Origin: Actinobacteria bacterium OV320 | GTDB taxonomy: Bacteria; Actinomycetota; Actinomycetes; Streptomycetales; Streptomycetaceae | Length of the DNA: 64,000 nucleotides | Direction of reading: 5' to 3' | NCBI GenBank assembly: GCA_001298545.1 | Contig: LJCX01000026.1 | Span: forward strand, 248,001-312,000 | Shown here: piece after piece, positions 48,045 to 57,008 of the stretch | Layout: each line of letters opens with the position of its first letter | Position numbering within the stretch: the stretch's first letter is position 1 | The notes under the pieces: model-generated | What the model was told of the DNA's origin: nothing | The model's database searches: none | What the model saw: only the letters and a program-made list of their open reading frames with translations | Translations under genes and position numbers: made by a program

Positions 48045-50558
48045 TCACAACTGGCCGACGGCGGTGACCCGGACGACCGCGCGGCCCTCGGCGTCGGAAG
48101 CCGTGAGGTCGACCTCCGCGCTGATGCCCCAGTCGTGGTCGTCGTTCGGGTCGTCGAAGATCTGGCGGACCCGCCACAGGGCGTTCTGCGGTTCCTCCTG
48201 GATCACGAGCAGCTTGGGGCCTCGCGCGTCCGGGCCGGTGCTGAGGTCGTCGTACTCGTCCCAGTACTTGTCCATCGCCTCGCCCCAGGCGTCGGCGTCC
48301 CAACCGGACTCGCCGTCCAGCTCACCGAGTTCGGCGACATGGTCGAGAGCGGCGAGCTCGACACGGCGGAACATCGCGTTGCGGACCAGGACCCGGAAGG
48401 CACGCGCGTTGGCCGTGACCGGCTTGACCTCGTCGGCCTTCTCCTGGGCCTCCTCGGCGGTCATCTCCGCCGGGTTGGCGAGCTGCTCCCACTCGTCCAG
48501 CAGACTCGAGTCCACCTGGCGCACCATCTCGCCCAGCCACTCCACCAGGTCCTGGAGATCCTCCGACTTGAGGTCGTCCGGGACGGTGTGGTCGAGGGCC
48601 TTGTAGGCGCCGGCCAGGTAACGCAGCACGATGCCCTCGGTGCGTGCCAGCTCGTAGTGGGACACCAGCTCGGTGAACGACATCGCCCGCTCGTACATGT
48701 CACGGATGACGGACTTCGGCGACAACGGATGGTCGCCGACCCACGGGTGGCTCTTGCGGTAGGTGTCGTACGCGTGGAAGAGCAGCTCCTCCAGGGGCTT
48801 CGGGTACGTGATGTCCTGGAGGCGCTCCATCCGCTCCTCGTACTCGACGCCGTCCGCCTTCATCAACGCCACGGCCTCACCGCGCGCCTTGTTCTGCTGA
48901 GCGGCCAGGATCTGACGCGGGTCGTCCAAGGTGGACTCCACGACGGAGACCATGTCGAGAGCGTAGGAGGGCGACTCCGGGTCGAGGAGTTCGAACGCGG
49001 CCAGCGCGAAGGTGGACAGCGGCTGGTTCAGCGCGAAGTCCTGCTGGAGGTCCACGGTGAGGCGGACGACGCGGCCGGAGGCGTCCGGTTCGTCGAGCTT
49101 CTCGACGACCCCGCCGTCCAGCAGCGAGCGGTAGATCGCGATCGCGCGCCGGATGTGCCGAAGCTGCTGCTTGCGCGGCTCGTGGTTGTCCTCGAGCAGA
49201 TGCCGCATCGCCTCGAAGGCGTTGCCGGGCCGGGCGATCACCGACAGCAGCATCGTGTGCGTGACCCGGAAGCGGGACGTCAGCGGCTCCGGCTCGGACT
49301 CGATGAGCTTGTCGAAGGTGTTCTCCGCCCAGCCCACGAATCCTTCGGGCGCCTTCTTGCGCACCACCTTGCGACGCTTCTTCGGGTCGTCACCGGCCTT
49401 GTTGAGGGCCTTCTCGTTCTCGATCACGTGCTCGGGAGCCTGCGCCACCACCAGACCCGCCGTGTCGAAGCCGGCCCGGCCGGCCCGGCCCGCGATCTGG
49501 TGGAACTCACGGGCCCGCAGGGTACGCACCCGGTTGCCGTCGTACTTGGTCAGCGCCGTGAACAGCACCGTCCGGATGGGCACGTTGACGCCCACACCGA
49601 GGGTGTCCGTACCGCAGATCACCTTCAGCAGTCCGGCCTGGGCGAGCTTCTCCACCAGACGCCGGTACTTGGGCAGCATGCCGGCGTGGTGGACGCCGAT
49701 GCCGTGCCGCACGTAGCGCGAGAGGTTGCGGCCGAACTTCGTGGTGAAGCGGAAGTTGCCGATCAGATCGGCGATCCGTTCCTTCTCCTCGCGCGAGCAC
49801 ATGTTGATGCTCATCAGTGCCTGCGCCCGCTCCACCGCCTGCGCCTGCGTGAAGTGCACGATGTAGACGGGCGCCTGCTTCGTGACCAGCAGGTCGCTGA
49901 GCGTCTCCGTCATCGGGGTGTACCGGTACTCGTAGGACAGCGGCACCGGCCGGGTCGCCGAGCGGACCACCGACGTGGGGCGGCCCGTGCGCCGGGCGAG
50001 GTCCTGCTCGAAGAACGACACGTCGCCGAGCGTGGCCGACATCAGCACGAACTGCGCCTGGGGCAGCTCCAGGATGGGGATCTGCCACGCCCAGCCGCGG
50101 TCGCCCTCCGCGTAGAAGTGGAACTCGTCCATGACGACCTGACCGACATCGGCGTTCTTGCCGTCGCGCAACGCGATCGAGGCGAGCACTTCGGCGGTGC
50201 AGCAGATGACCGGGGCGTCGGAGTTCACCGACGCGTCGCCGGTCAGCATGCCGACGTTCTCCGTGCCGAAGATCTTGCACAACTCGAAGAACTTCTCCGA
50301 CACCAGGGCCTTGATCGGAGCCGTGTAGAAGGTGACCTCGTCACGGGCCAGAGCCGCGAAGTGCGCGGCCGCCGCGATCATGCTCTTGCCGGAGCCGGTG
50401 GGCGTCGACACGATCACGTTCGCCCCGGAGACCACCTCGATCAGCGCCTCCTCCTGGTGGGGGTAGAGCGTCAGACCACGCTCCTGCGCCCAGGACTCGA
50501 AGGCTTCGTACAGGGCGTCGGGATCTGCGGTCGGAGGCAACTGATCGATGAGGGTCAC
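48045..50558 (-). CDS. Superfamily 2 helicase with C-terminal DUF3516-type domain
   Basis: 837 residues. Motif I STPTGSGKSMIAAAAH is near 53-68, motif II MDEFHFYAEGDRGWAWQIP, motif III LMSATLGD, and motif VI FHQIAGRAGRAGFDTAG. This is the Ski2/Mtr4-like layout, followed by a long C-terminal region (about 400-837) as in actinobacterial DUF3516 helicases. It is probably an RNA helicase. The GTG at 50558 begins TLIDQLPPTADPDALYEAFE, the conserved start; the open frame to 50651 is chance. It is followed by tesB. Confidence 0.9.
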   Translation of the reverse strand: MTLIDQLPPTADPDALYEAFESWAQERGLTLYPHQEEALIEVVSGANVIVSTPTGSGKSMIAAAAHFAALARDEVTFYTAPIKALVSEKFFELCKIFGTENVGMLTGDASVNSDAPVICCTAEVLASIALRDGKNADVGQVVMDEFHFYAEGDRGWAWQIPILELPQAQFVLMSATLGDVSFFEQDLARRTGRPTSVVRSATRPVPLSYEYRYTPMTETLSDLLVTKQAPVYIVHFTQAQAVERAQALMSINMCSREEKERIADLIGNFRFTTKFGRNLSRYVRHGIGVHHAGMLPKYRRLVEKLAQAGLLKVICGTDTLGVGVNVPIRTVLFTALTKYDGNRVRTLRAREFHQIAGRAGRAGFDTAGLVVAQAPEHVIENEKALNKAGDDPKKRRKVVRKKAPEGFVGWAENTFDKLIESEPEPLTSRFRVTHTMLLSVIARPGNAFEAMRHLLEDNHEPRKQQLRHIRRAIAIYRSLLDGGVVEKLDEPDASGRVVRLTVDLQQDFALNQPLSTFALAAFELLDPESPSYALDMVSVVESTLDDPRQILAAQQNKARGEAVALMKADGVEYEERMERLQDITYPKPLEELLFHAYDTYRKSHPWVGDHPLSPKSVIRDMYERAMSFTELVSHYELARTEGIVLRYLAGAYKALDHTVPDDLKSEDLQDLVEWLGEMVRQVDSSLLDEWEQLANPAEMTAEEAQEKADEVKPVTANARAFRVLVRNAMFRRVELAALDHVAELGELDGESGWDADAWGEAMDKYWDEYDDLSTGPDARGPKLLVIQEEPQNALWRVRQIFDDPNDDHDWGISAEVDLTASDAEGRAVVRVTAVGQL

Positions 50559-50703
50559 GCCCCCATCTTGCCTGTCCTCGTCCCTGATGGGGGAATCGGA
50601 TGCCGGCCCGAAGATCACGACCGCTACGCTGTGTCGCCGACGGAGCGTCAACGCACCCGGTCAACTGGACAGCGGCATTCGAGGAATAGGGCGGGCACCG
50701 GCC

Positions 50704-51498
50704 ATGATGGGACCAGCACACTCACTGTCGGGCGCGGCCGCCTGGATCGGCGTCGGTGCGGCCGCCGCCGCGGCCGGGCACACGATGCCCTGGCCGGTCC
50801 TGCTCGCGGGTGCGCTGATCTGCGCCGGAGCCGCGCTCGCCCCGGACCTCGACCACAAGGCGGCCACCATCTCGCGGGCCTTCGGTCCCGTCTCGCGCTG
50901 GCTGTGCGAGATCGTCGACAAGCTCTCCTACGCCGTCTACAAGGGCACCCGGAAGCAGGGCGACCCGCGCCGCTCCGGAGGCCACCGAACCCTGACGCAC
51001 ACCTGGCTGTGGGCCGTCATGATCGGCGCGGGCGCCTCCGCGCTGGCGATCATGGGTGGCCGCTGGGCGGTCCTGGCGCTGCTCTTCGTCCACATGGTGC
51101 TGGCGATCGAGGGGCTGCTGTGGCGGGCGGCCCGGGGATCCAGCAGCGATGTGCTGGTGTGGCTGCTGGCCGCGACCAGCGCCTGGATCCTCGCCGGTGT
51201 CCTGGACAAGCCGGGCCACGGCTCGGACTGGCTGTTCACGGACCCGGGCCAGCAGTACCTGTGGCTGGGGCTGCCGATCGTGCTGGGCGCCCTGGTGCAC
51301 GACATCGGCGACGCGCTGACCGTCTCGGGCTGCCCGGTCCTGTGGCCCATCCCGATCGGGCGCAAGCGCTGGTACCCGATCGGTCCGCCCAAGGTGATGC
51401 GGTTCCGGGCCGGCAGCTGGGTCGAGCTGAAGGTGCTGATGCCCGTGTTCATGCTGCTCGGGGGAGTGGGCGGCGCGGCCGCCCTCAACTACATTTGA
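50704..51498 (+). CDS. YdjM/DUF457-type membrane-bound metal-dependent hydrolase
   Basis: 264 residues with five or six membrane segments and the family's metal-binding pattern. The motifs are MGPAHSLSGAAAWIG (His6) and AALAPDLDHKAATISRAFG (Asp46-Asp48-His49), then the HRTLTHTWLW segment (about 97-106), and LVHDIGDALTVSGCPVLWPI (about 198-217). These proteins resemble phospholipase C-like inner-membrane hydrolases induced by DNA damage in E. coli (YdjM). The substrate is unknown. It is divergent from the helicase. Confidence 0.88.
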   Translation: MMGPAHSLSGAAAWIGVGAAAAAAGHTMPWPVLLAGALICAGAALAPDLDHKAATISRAFGPVSRWLCEIVDKLSYAVYKGTRKQGDPRRSGGHRTLTHTWLWAVMIGAGASALAIMGGRWAVLALLFVHMVLAIEGLLWRAARGSSSDVLVWLLAATSAWILAGVLDKPGHGSDWLFTDPGQQYLWLGLPIVLGALVHDIGDALTVSGCPVLWPIPIGRKRWYPIGPPKVMRFRAGSWVELKVLMPVFMLLGGVGGAAALNYI

Positions 51499-51513
51499 CG
51501 AGCGACCCGACTG

Positions 51514-51538
51514 CTGCCGTCGGCGGTGGCGACGGCAG
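51514..51538. terminator. Hairpin between convergent genes
   Basis: CTGCCGTC pairs with GACGGCAG across a 9-nt loop, between the YdjM-type gene and the L31 gene. Confidence 0.65.
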
Positions 51539-51542
51539 TGGG

Positions 51543-51800
51543 TCAGGTCATCGCCCCGCCGTCGCCGTAGCGCCGCTCGAAGCGGGCGACCCGGCCCTCC
51601 GTGTCCACGGTGCGTGCCTTGCCCGTGTAGAAGGGGTGGCTCTCGGAGGAGATCTCCACGTCCACGACCGGGTACGTCTCGCCGTCGTCCCACTCGATGG
51701 TCTGATCGCTGCTCGCGGTGGACCGGGTCAGGAAGGCGTAACCGGCGGTCCGGTCGCGGAACACGACCGCGTGGTAGTCGGGCTGCTTGTCCTGCTGCAT
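51543..51800 (-). CDS. rpmE2: 50S ribosomal protein L31 type B
   Basis: 85 residues. It has the type B pattern DYHAVVFRDRTAGYAFLTRS, then SHPFYTGKARTVDTEGRVAR, without the CxxC zinc ribbon of type A. In actinomycetes such paralogues replace zinc-binding L31 when zinc is scarce and are Zur-repressed. I did not find a convincing Zur box in the 108 bp upstream, so regulation remains open. It stands alone between a YdjM-type gene and a DUF5709 gene. Confidence 0.95.
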   Translation of the reverse strand: MQQDKQPDYHAVVFRDRTAGYAFLTRSTASSDQTIEWDDGETYPVVDVEISSESHPFYTGKARTVDTEGRVARFERRYGDGGAMT

Positions 51801-51908
51801 GAGAGCTCCTCGTGCGATGGCAATGGCGATGGCGGGGGTGCTGCCGACGGATACGGACCGGGAGACCGCGGCGACGGGACGGAAACGGCCGGGGCAGCCG
51901 AGGCCGGG

Positions 51909-52379
51909 TCAGCCGGACAGGGCGTCCTCGTCGACGATGTGCATCGCGGCCTCCTCGGCGGAGGCCGCCGCGCCGTCGATGCCCACGTCCGTGGCGATCA
52001 GTGCGCTCTCCTCGTCCTCGTGGGCTCCCTCGTCCGGCGCCACGAGCCTGCCGGAGCGAGCGGAGCCGACCTCGTTGTCGAGGAGTTCCCCGTCGGTGCC
52101 GTCGCAATCGCCGAGGCCGTCGCCGTCCGGCGCACCGGGCTCCGGGACCTCCTCCGCGAGCCGCTGATCAAGGCTCTCGCCCTGCCGGCGCTCCGCGGCG
52201 GTCACACCGTCGTGTTCCACCGCCCAGGGGCGGTCCGGCGGGGACCAACCGCGATCGAGAGGGTCCTCGACGCCGTCGTTCTCCAGTGTGTCCTCGGCAT
52301 CGAGCAGTCCCGAGTCTTCCTGGATGTCGGACGCGTCGGGCTGGTAGACGTCGTCCCCCCATCCGTCGGCACTGTTCAC
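51909..52379 (-). CDS. DUF5709 acidic protein
   Basis: 156 residues, highly acidic. It begins NSADGWGDDVYQPDASDIQE, followed by GLLDAEDTLENDGVEDPLDR and WSPPDRPWAVEHDGVTAAER, then QGESLDQRLAEEVPEP. The family is common in Streptomyces and of unknown function; no enzymatic motif or membrane segment is visible. The GTG start follows CTGGAGG. The region upstream is repetitive and gene-free. Confidence 0.82.
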   Translation of the reverse strand: MNSADGWGDDVYQPDASDIQEDSGLLDAEDTLENDGVEDPLDRGWSPPDRPWAVEHDGVTAAERRQGESLDQRLAEEVPEPGAPDGDGLGDCDGTDGELLDNEVGSARSGRLVAPDEGAHEDEESALIATDVGIDGAAASAEEAAMHIVDEDALSG

Positions 52380-52943
52380 GGGTACCTCCAGGGGGTGACG
52401 GCCCCGTACTCATCGCGGTCGGCGGCGGGGTGCCGCCGCACGGGGCACCGGTCGAGCGCGGTCTGTTCCGGAGGGATCCCGACTGCCTTCCGCGCGGGTG
52501 CCGCTTTCCAGCGTTCCACCCCGCTTCGGGACTGCGCAACGCCAGAGGACGTACGAAGGCCGCGCCGGGCCGTCTTCGCCCGGGTGCGGGGGCCGCGACC
52601 CGAGGCCGTCCCCGTCCCCGGGGCACGCGGCTCGCAGCCCCGCGAGGCGTCAACCGAGGGCACCGGCACCGGGACCGGACCAGGCGTCGCCGTCGCCCCG
52701 GACACTGACACCGGCACTGGTACTGGTACGGGCCCAGGTACCGGCACTGGTACGGGCCCGGACACCAGCGCGGGCCCGGACACCGGCCCAGGCGCCGACG
52801 GCCGGTGCCCGAGCCTTGACACCGGCACCAGCTCGGGCACCGGCCCAGGATTTGGCACGGGCCCTTACACTCGCGCTGCCCCCGCCGCAGGCGCTCTCAC
52901 GACTCGCGCCGGCGCCCGCCGGTCGCCCCCGCCGCTTCGCTCC
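52380..52943. other. Gene-free interval with GGTACCGGCAC-type repeats
   Basis: 564 bp with no credible gene, although several frames are open because of the composition. It is bounded by the DUF5709 start and the ABC subunit stop. The left 240 bp show nothing distinct. The right part is a degenerate 6-bp repeat (separate entry). Confidence 0.6.
52655..52866. repeat. Degenerate hexamer minisatellite
   Basis: Many variants of ACCGGC/ACTGGT/ACGGGC in 6-bp register, for example CACCGGCACTGGTACTGGTA and the GGGCCCGGACACC units. All frames read as Gly-Thr/Pro-Val dipeptide repeats, so it is sequence expansion, not protein selection. Confidence 0.8.
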
Positions 52944-54860
52944 TCAGTCGTGCCACGACCGCCAGAGGGCCGCGTACGCTCCGTCCGCCGCGACCAGCTC
53001 GGTGTGGCTGCCCAGCTCGCTGATGCGGCCGTTCTCGACGACGGCGATGACGTCGGCGTCGTGGGCGGTGTGCAGACGGTGGGCGATGGCGACGACGGTG
53101 CGCCCGTCCAGGACGCGGGCGAGGGACCGCTCCAGGTGGCGGGCGGCGCGCGGGTCGAGCAGCGAGGTCGCCTCGTCCAGGACCAGCGTGTGGGGGTCGG
53201 CCAGGACCAGCCGGGCCAGGGCGATCTGCTGGGCCTGGGCCGGGGTGAGCGCGAAACCGCCGGAGCCGACCTCGGTGTCCAGGCCGTCGTCCAGGGCCCG
53301 GGCCCAGCCGTCCGCGTCGACCGCGCCCAGGGCCGCCCACAGCTCGGCGTCCTCGGCGCTCTCGGCACTGCTGGGGGTTGCGGCGGCCTCCGCGCCCGTC
53401 GCGCCCGTCGCGCCCTTCGCGCCCTTCGCGCCCTTCGCGGCCTCCGCGGCTGTCGAGGCCGTGGAGGCTTCCGCGCTCGGGTGGAGTCGCGCGTGGGGGA
53501 GGGCGAGCCGGAGGTTGTCGCGCAGGGAGCCCACGAAGACGTGGTGCTCCTGGTTGACGAGCGCCACATGGGAGCGGACCCGTTCCGCGGTCATCCGCGA
53601 GAGCTCGGCGCCGCCGAGAGTGACCTTGCCGTCGCGCGGCGCGTAGATCCCGGCGAGCAGCCGCCCCAGTGTGGACTTCCCCGCGCCCGAGGGTCCGACC
53701 AGAGCCAGCCGGGTGCCGGGGGAGACCTCCAGGGTCACCTTGCGCAGCACGTCGACGCCCTCCCGGTAGCCGAAGTGGACCCGGTCGGCATGCACGTCGC
53801 GCCCGTCCGGCACGAGCCCGGAGTCGCCGCCGTCCGGCTCGATGTCACGCACTCCGACGAGGCGTGCGAGCGAAACCTGGGCCACCTGAAGCTCGTCGTA
53901 CCAGCGCAGGATGAGGTTCACCGGATCGACGAGCATCTGCGCCAGCAGCGCGCCCGTCGTCAGCTGGCCGACCCCGATCCAGCCCTTCAGTACGAACGCC
54001 CCGCCGAGCATGAGGACCGAGCCGAGCACGGTGACGTGCACCATGTTGATGACCGGGAACAGCACCGAGCGCAGCCACAGCGTGTAGCGCTCCCAAGCGG
54101 TCCACTGCTGGATGCGCTGCTCGGAGAGCGCGATACGGCGGTCACCCAGCCGGTGGGCCTCCACGGTGCGGCCGGCGTCCACGGTCTCGGCGAGGGCGGC
54201 GGCCACGGACGCGTAGCCGGCGGCCTCCGAGCGGTAGCCGGCGGGTGCCCGCTTGAAGTACCAGCGGCACCCGGCCACCAGCAGAGGCACCGCGACCAGG
54301 ACGGCCGGCGCCAGCGGCGGCGCCGTGACGACGAGCCCGCCGAGCAGCAGCAGAGCCCACATCACGCCGATCGTCAGCTGGGGCACGGCCTCGCGCATCG
54401 CGTTGGCCAGCCGGTCGATGTCCGTGGTGATGCGGGACAACAGGTCGCCGGTCCCGGCCCGCTCCAGCACGCCCGGCGGCAGCCGCACCGAGCGTACGAG
54501 GAAGTCCTCGCGCAGGTCGGCCAGCATCCGCTCGCCGAGCATCGCGCCGCGCAGCCGCACCTGCCGTACGAAGGCGGCCTGGACGACCAGGGCGAGCACG
54601 AACAGGGTGGCGATGAGCCCGAGATGGAGCTCGCGCGTACCGTCCGACAGCCGCTCCACGAGGTCACCGAGCAGCCATGGGCCCACCATCGAGGCGACCG
54701 TGGCGACGGTGTTCACGAGCAGGAGGAGAAGAAAGGTGCGGCGGTGCCGGCGCAGGAGTTCGGCCACATAGGCGCGGACGGTCGCGGGGGCGCCGACGGG
54801 CAGCGTGTTCGCCGTCGTCGGTGCCGCCGGGTCGTACGCGGGCGGCGCCACGCCGATCAT
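52944..54860 (-). CDS. ABC exporter subunit with intact Walker A but degenerate signature
   Basis: 638 residues, a TMD-NBD fusion. Six helices occupy about 45-330. The NBD Walker A is GPSGAGKST (about 388-396), Walker B is TLVLDEATSLLDP and the H-loop VVAIAHRLHTA; all are intact. The signature is LTPAQAQQ instead of LSGGQ. Between Q-loop and signature sits a low-complexity insert (about 460-492, AKGAKGAKGATGATGAEAAA) from a 9-bp repeat. The ATG overlaps the stop of the partner (ATGA). Together they should form an asymmetric heterodimeric exporter. The substrate is unknown. Confidence 0.92.
   Translation of the reverse strand: MIGVAPPAYDPAAPTTANTLPVGAPATVRAYVAELLRRHRRTFLLLLLVNTVATVASMVGPWLLGDLVERLSDGTRELHLGLIATLFVLALVVQAAFVRQVRLRGAMLGERMLADLREDFLVRSVRLPPGVLERAGTGDLLSRITTDIDRLANAMREAVPQLTIGVMWALLLLGGLVVTAPPLAPAVLVAVPLLVAGCRWYFKRAPAGYRSEAAGYASVAAALAETVDAGRTVEAHRLGDRRIALSEQRIQQWTAWERYTLWLRSVLFPVINMVHVTVLGSVLMLGGAFVLKGWIGVGQLTTGALLAQMLVDPVNLILRWYDELQVAQVSLARLVGVRDIEPDGGDSGLVPDGRDVHADRVHFGYREGVDVLRKVTLEVSPGTRLALVGPSGAGKSTLGRLLAGIYAPRDGKVTLGGAELSRMTAERVRSHVALVNQEHHVFVGSLRDNLRLALPHARLHPSAEASTASTAAEAAKGAKGAKGATGATGAEAAATPSSAESAEDAELWAALGAVDADGWARALDDGLDTEVGSGGFALTPAQAQQIALARLVLADPHTLVLDEATSLLDPRAARHLERSLARVLDGRTVVAIAHRLHTAHDADVIAVVENGRISELGSHTELVAADGAYAALWRSWHD
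53395..53460. repeat. In-frame 9-bp repeat in the ABC nucleotide-binding domain
   Basis: Units of CGCGCCCKT/CGCGCCCTT in tandem encode Lys/Thr-Gly-Ala triplets in the ABC subunit. Confidence 0.8.
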
Positions 54861-56737
54861 GCGGTCTCCTCGATCTCTTCGCGTTCGATCTCTTCACGCT
54901 CGATCTCTTTGCGTTCGATCTCTGCGAGTCGGTTGTCTTCCAGGTCCTGCAACACACCGCTCAGGGAAGGCTCTTCGTCCTTGAGGGTCTTGCCCAGCGC
55001 GGCTTCCTCCTCGGTCTCCCTGGTCACCACGGCCCGGTACCGGGGCTCGGAGCGCAGCAGTTCGCGGTGCACGCCCACCGCGACGGCCTCGCCGTCGTGC
55101 ACGAGCACGACCCGGTCGGCGCGGTCCAGCAGCAGGGGGGACGAGGTGAACACCACCGTCGTGCGCCCGGACCGCAGTTCGCGCAGCCCCTCGGCGATCC
55201 GTGCCTCGGTGTGCGAGTCGACGGCGGAGGTGGGCTCGTCCAGGACGAGGACCTCGGGGTCCGTGTACAGGGAGCGGGCCAGCGCGAGCCGTTGCCGCTG
55301 GCCGCCGGAGAGGGACCGGCCGCGTTCGGTGATGCGGGCGTCCATCGGGTCGTCGGTGTCCAGCGAACCCTGCACGAGTGCGTCGAGGACATCCCCGCAC
55401 TGGGCGGCGGCCAGCGCCGCACCCGCGTCGACCGCACCCGAGGCGGGCACGTCGAGCAGGTCGCGCAGGGAACCGGACAGCAGCACCGGGTCCTTGTCCT
55501 GGACGAGGACCGAGGTGCGCGCGGAGTCCAGCGGCAGTTCGTTCAGCGGGACCCCGCCGAGCAGTACCGAAGGGCTGTCCTCCGGGGGATGCCCGCCCAG
55601 CCGCTCCGCCAGCTGTCCGGCCGCGTCCGGGTCGCCGCACACCACCGCGGTGAGCCGGGCGGTCGGAGCGAGCATGCCGGTGGCGGGGTCGTACAGGTCG
55701 CCCGAGGGGGCGTCGGCCGCGCGTGAGCCGCCGATGTCGGTGACCCGCTCCAGGGACAGCACCCGGGCGGCGCGTTTGGCCGACGGGCGCGAGAAGGAGT
55801 AGGCCATCGCGATCTCCTCGAAGTGCCTGAGGGGATAGGCCAGGACCATGACGGAGCTGTAGACCGTGACCAGTTCGCCGACGGTGATGCGGCCCTCGCG
55901 GGCCAGGTGGACGCCGTAGCAGACGACGGTGATCAGCAGCAGGCCGGGCAGCAGCACCTGGATGGCGCTGATCAGCGACCACATGCGGGCGCTGCGCACG
56001 GCCGCGTGCCGGACCTCCTGCGAGGCGCTGCGGTAGCGGTCGAGGAACAGTTCCTCGCCGCCGATCCCGCGCAGCACCCGCAGACCGGCCACGGTGTCCG
56101 AGGCCAGTTCGGTGGCGCGTCCGGCCTTCTCGCGCTGGACGTCGGCCCGTCGGGTCGCCGGGGGCAGCAGGGGCAGCACCGCGAGCGCGAGAACGGGCAG
56201 GCCCACGGCGACCACCAGGCCGAGCGCCGGCTGGTAGACGACCAGACCGACGCAGACCAGCAGGACCGTGAGGGCCGCGGCGGTGAAGCGGGACACGGCC
56301 TCCACGAGCCAGCCGATCTTCTCGACGTCTCCCGTGGAGACGGCCACGACCTCACCGGCCGCGACCCGTCGGGTCAGCGCGGAGCCGAGCTGCGAGGCCT
56401 TGCGGGCGAGCAGCTGCTGCACCCGGGCGGCGGCGGTGATCCAGTTGGTGACGGCGGCGCGGTGCAGGAAGGTGTCCCCGATCGCGGTGGCGGCACCGCA
56501 CAGGGCCATCGCGCCGCCGGTGAGGGCGAGCCGGGTACCGGAACGGTCCACGACGGCCTCGATGGCGAACCCGACGCAGAACGGCTGCGCCGAGACGGCG
56601 ACGAAGTGCAGCAGCCCCCAGGCCAGGGACTTGAGCTGGCCGCCCAGCTGGTTGCGGCCGAGCCACCACAGGAAGCGGGGTCCCGAGCGTGCGTCCGGCA
56701 CACCCGGGTCGGGATACGGAAGGTCTTGGATCTGCAT
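54857..56737 (-). CDS. ABC exporter subunit with degenerate Walker A and intact signature
   Basis: 626 residues, a TMD-NBD fusion with six helices in about 25-320. Where Walker A should be (about 360-370) the sequence is VVCGDPDAAGQLAERLGG, lacking the G-K-S/T lysine. The Q-loop VLVQDKDPVLLSGSLRDLL, signature LSGGQRQRLALARSLY (about 476) and Walker B VLVLDEPTSAVDS are intact; the H-loop His is replaced (VVFTSSPLLL). It therefore contributes only the signature to the functional ATP site formed with the 638-residue partner. The C-terminus carries a charged EIEREEIERE repeat. It is first gene of the pair. Confidence 0.92.
   Translation of the reverse strand: MQIQDLPYPDPGVPDARSGPRFLWWLGRNQLGGQLKSLAWGLLHFVAVSAQPFCVGFAIEAVVDRSGTRLALTGGAMALCGAATAIGDTFLHRAAVTNWITAAARVQQLLARKASQLGSALTRRVAAGEVVAVSTGDVEKIGWLVEAVSRFTAAALTVLLVCVGLVVYQPALGLVVAVGLPVLALAVLPLLPPATRRADVQREKAGRATELASDTVAGLRVLRGIGGEELFLDRYRSASQEVRHAAVRSARMWSLISAIQVLLPGLLLITVVCYGVHLAREGRITVGELVTVYSSVMVLAYPLRHFEEIAMAYSFSRPSAKRAARVLSLERVTDIGGSRAADAPSGDLYDPATGMLAPTARLTAVVCGDPDAAGQLAERLGGHPPEDSPSVLLGGVPLNELPLDSARTSVLVQDKDPVLLSGSLRDLLDVPASGAVDAGAALAAAQCGDVLDALVQGSLDTDDPMDARITERGRSLSGGQRQRLALARSLYTDPEVLVLDEPTSAVDSHTEARIAEGLRELRSGRTTVVFTSSPLLLDRADRVVLVHDGEAVAVGVHRELLRSEPRYRAVVTRETEEEAALGKTLKDEEPSLSGVLQDLEDNRLAEIERKEIEREEIEREEIEETA
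54866..54925. repeat. 15-bp repeat at the 3' end of the ABC gene
   Basis: GATCTCTTYGCGTTC is repeated about four times and encodes the E-I-E-R-E/K units at the C-terminus of the first ABC subunit. Confidence 0.8.
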
Positions 56738-56756
56738 GACGTCCCAGTGGCTCGAG

Positions 56757-56826
56757 TCAGGGGTAGGGGGAGGAGGAGGCAGGGGGGAGAAGGAGACGGG
56801 GAGGGGGGAGGCGAGGTGGCGGGGAG
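56757..56826. repeat. Polypurine, G-quadruplex-prone tract upstream of the ABC operon
   Basis: About 70 bases, almost all G and A on the plus strand, with runs GGGGTAGGGGG, GGGGGG, GGGG and GGGGGG. It lies in the leader/promoter of the minus-strand ABC operon, so the G-rich strand is the template. The remaining spacer to 57008 shows nothing I recognise. Confidence 0.7.
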
Positions 56827-57008
56827 GCGCGGACGGACGAGCGGGAAGGTCCGCGGGGAGCGGCAACAAACCGTGCAAGGTTCGCGTCGCAGCGTGGTCA
56901 AAATCAACCGGTTTTCCATGGCGGCGGCCGGATCCGGCAGCTGTCCGACACGGCCCGGATGTCCGGAAACTGCCGCTGGCGCCCGGAAAGTGGTGCGAGC
57001 ATGGGCCG

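Noticed and set aside
51801..51908. Zur box upstream of type B L31
   Set aside because: No TGAAAATCATTTTCA-like dyad could be found in the spacer; zinc regulation is left as family knowledge only.
47700..55802. Continuous plus-strand open frame of 2700 codons
   Set aside because: It is antisense to tesB, the helicase, the L31 gene and the ABC pair and has His/Arg/Val-rich random composition. High GC leaves the antisense frame stop-free; no domain is recognisable.
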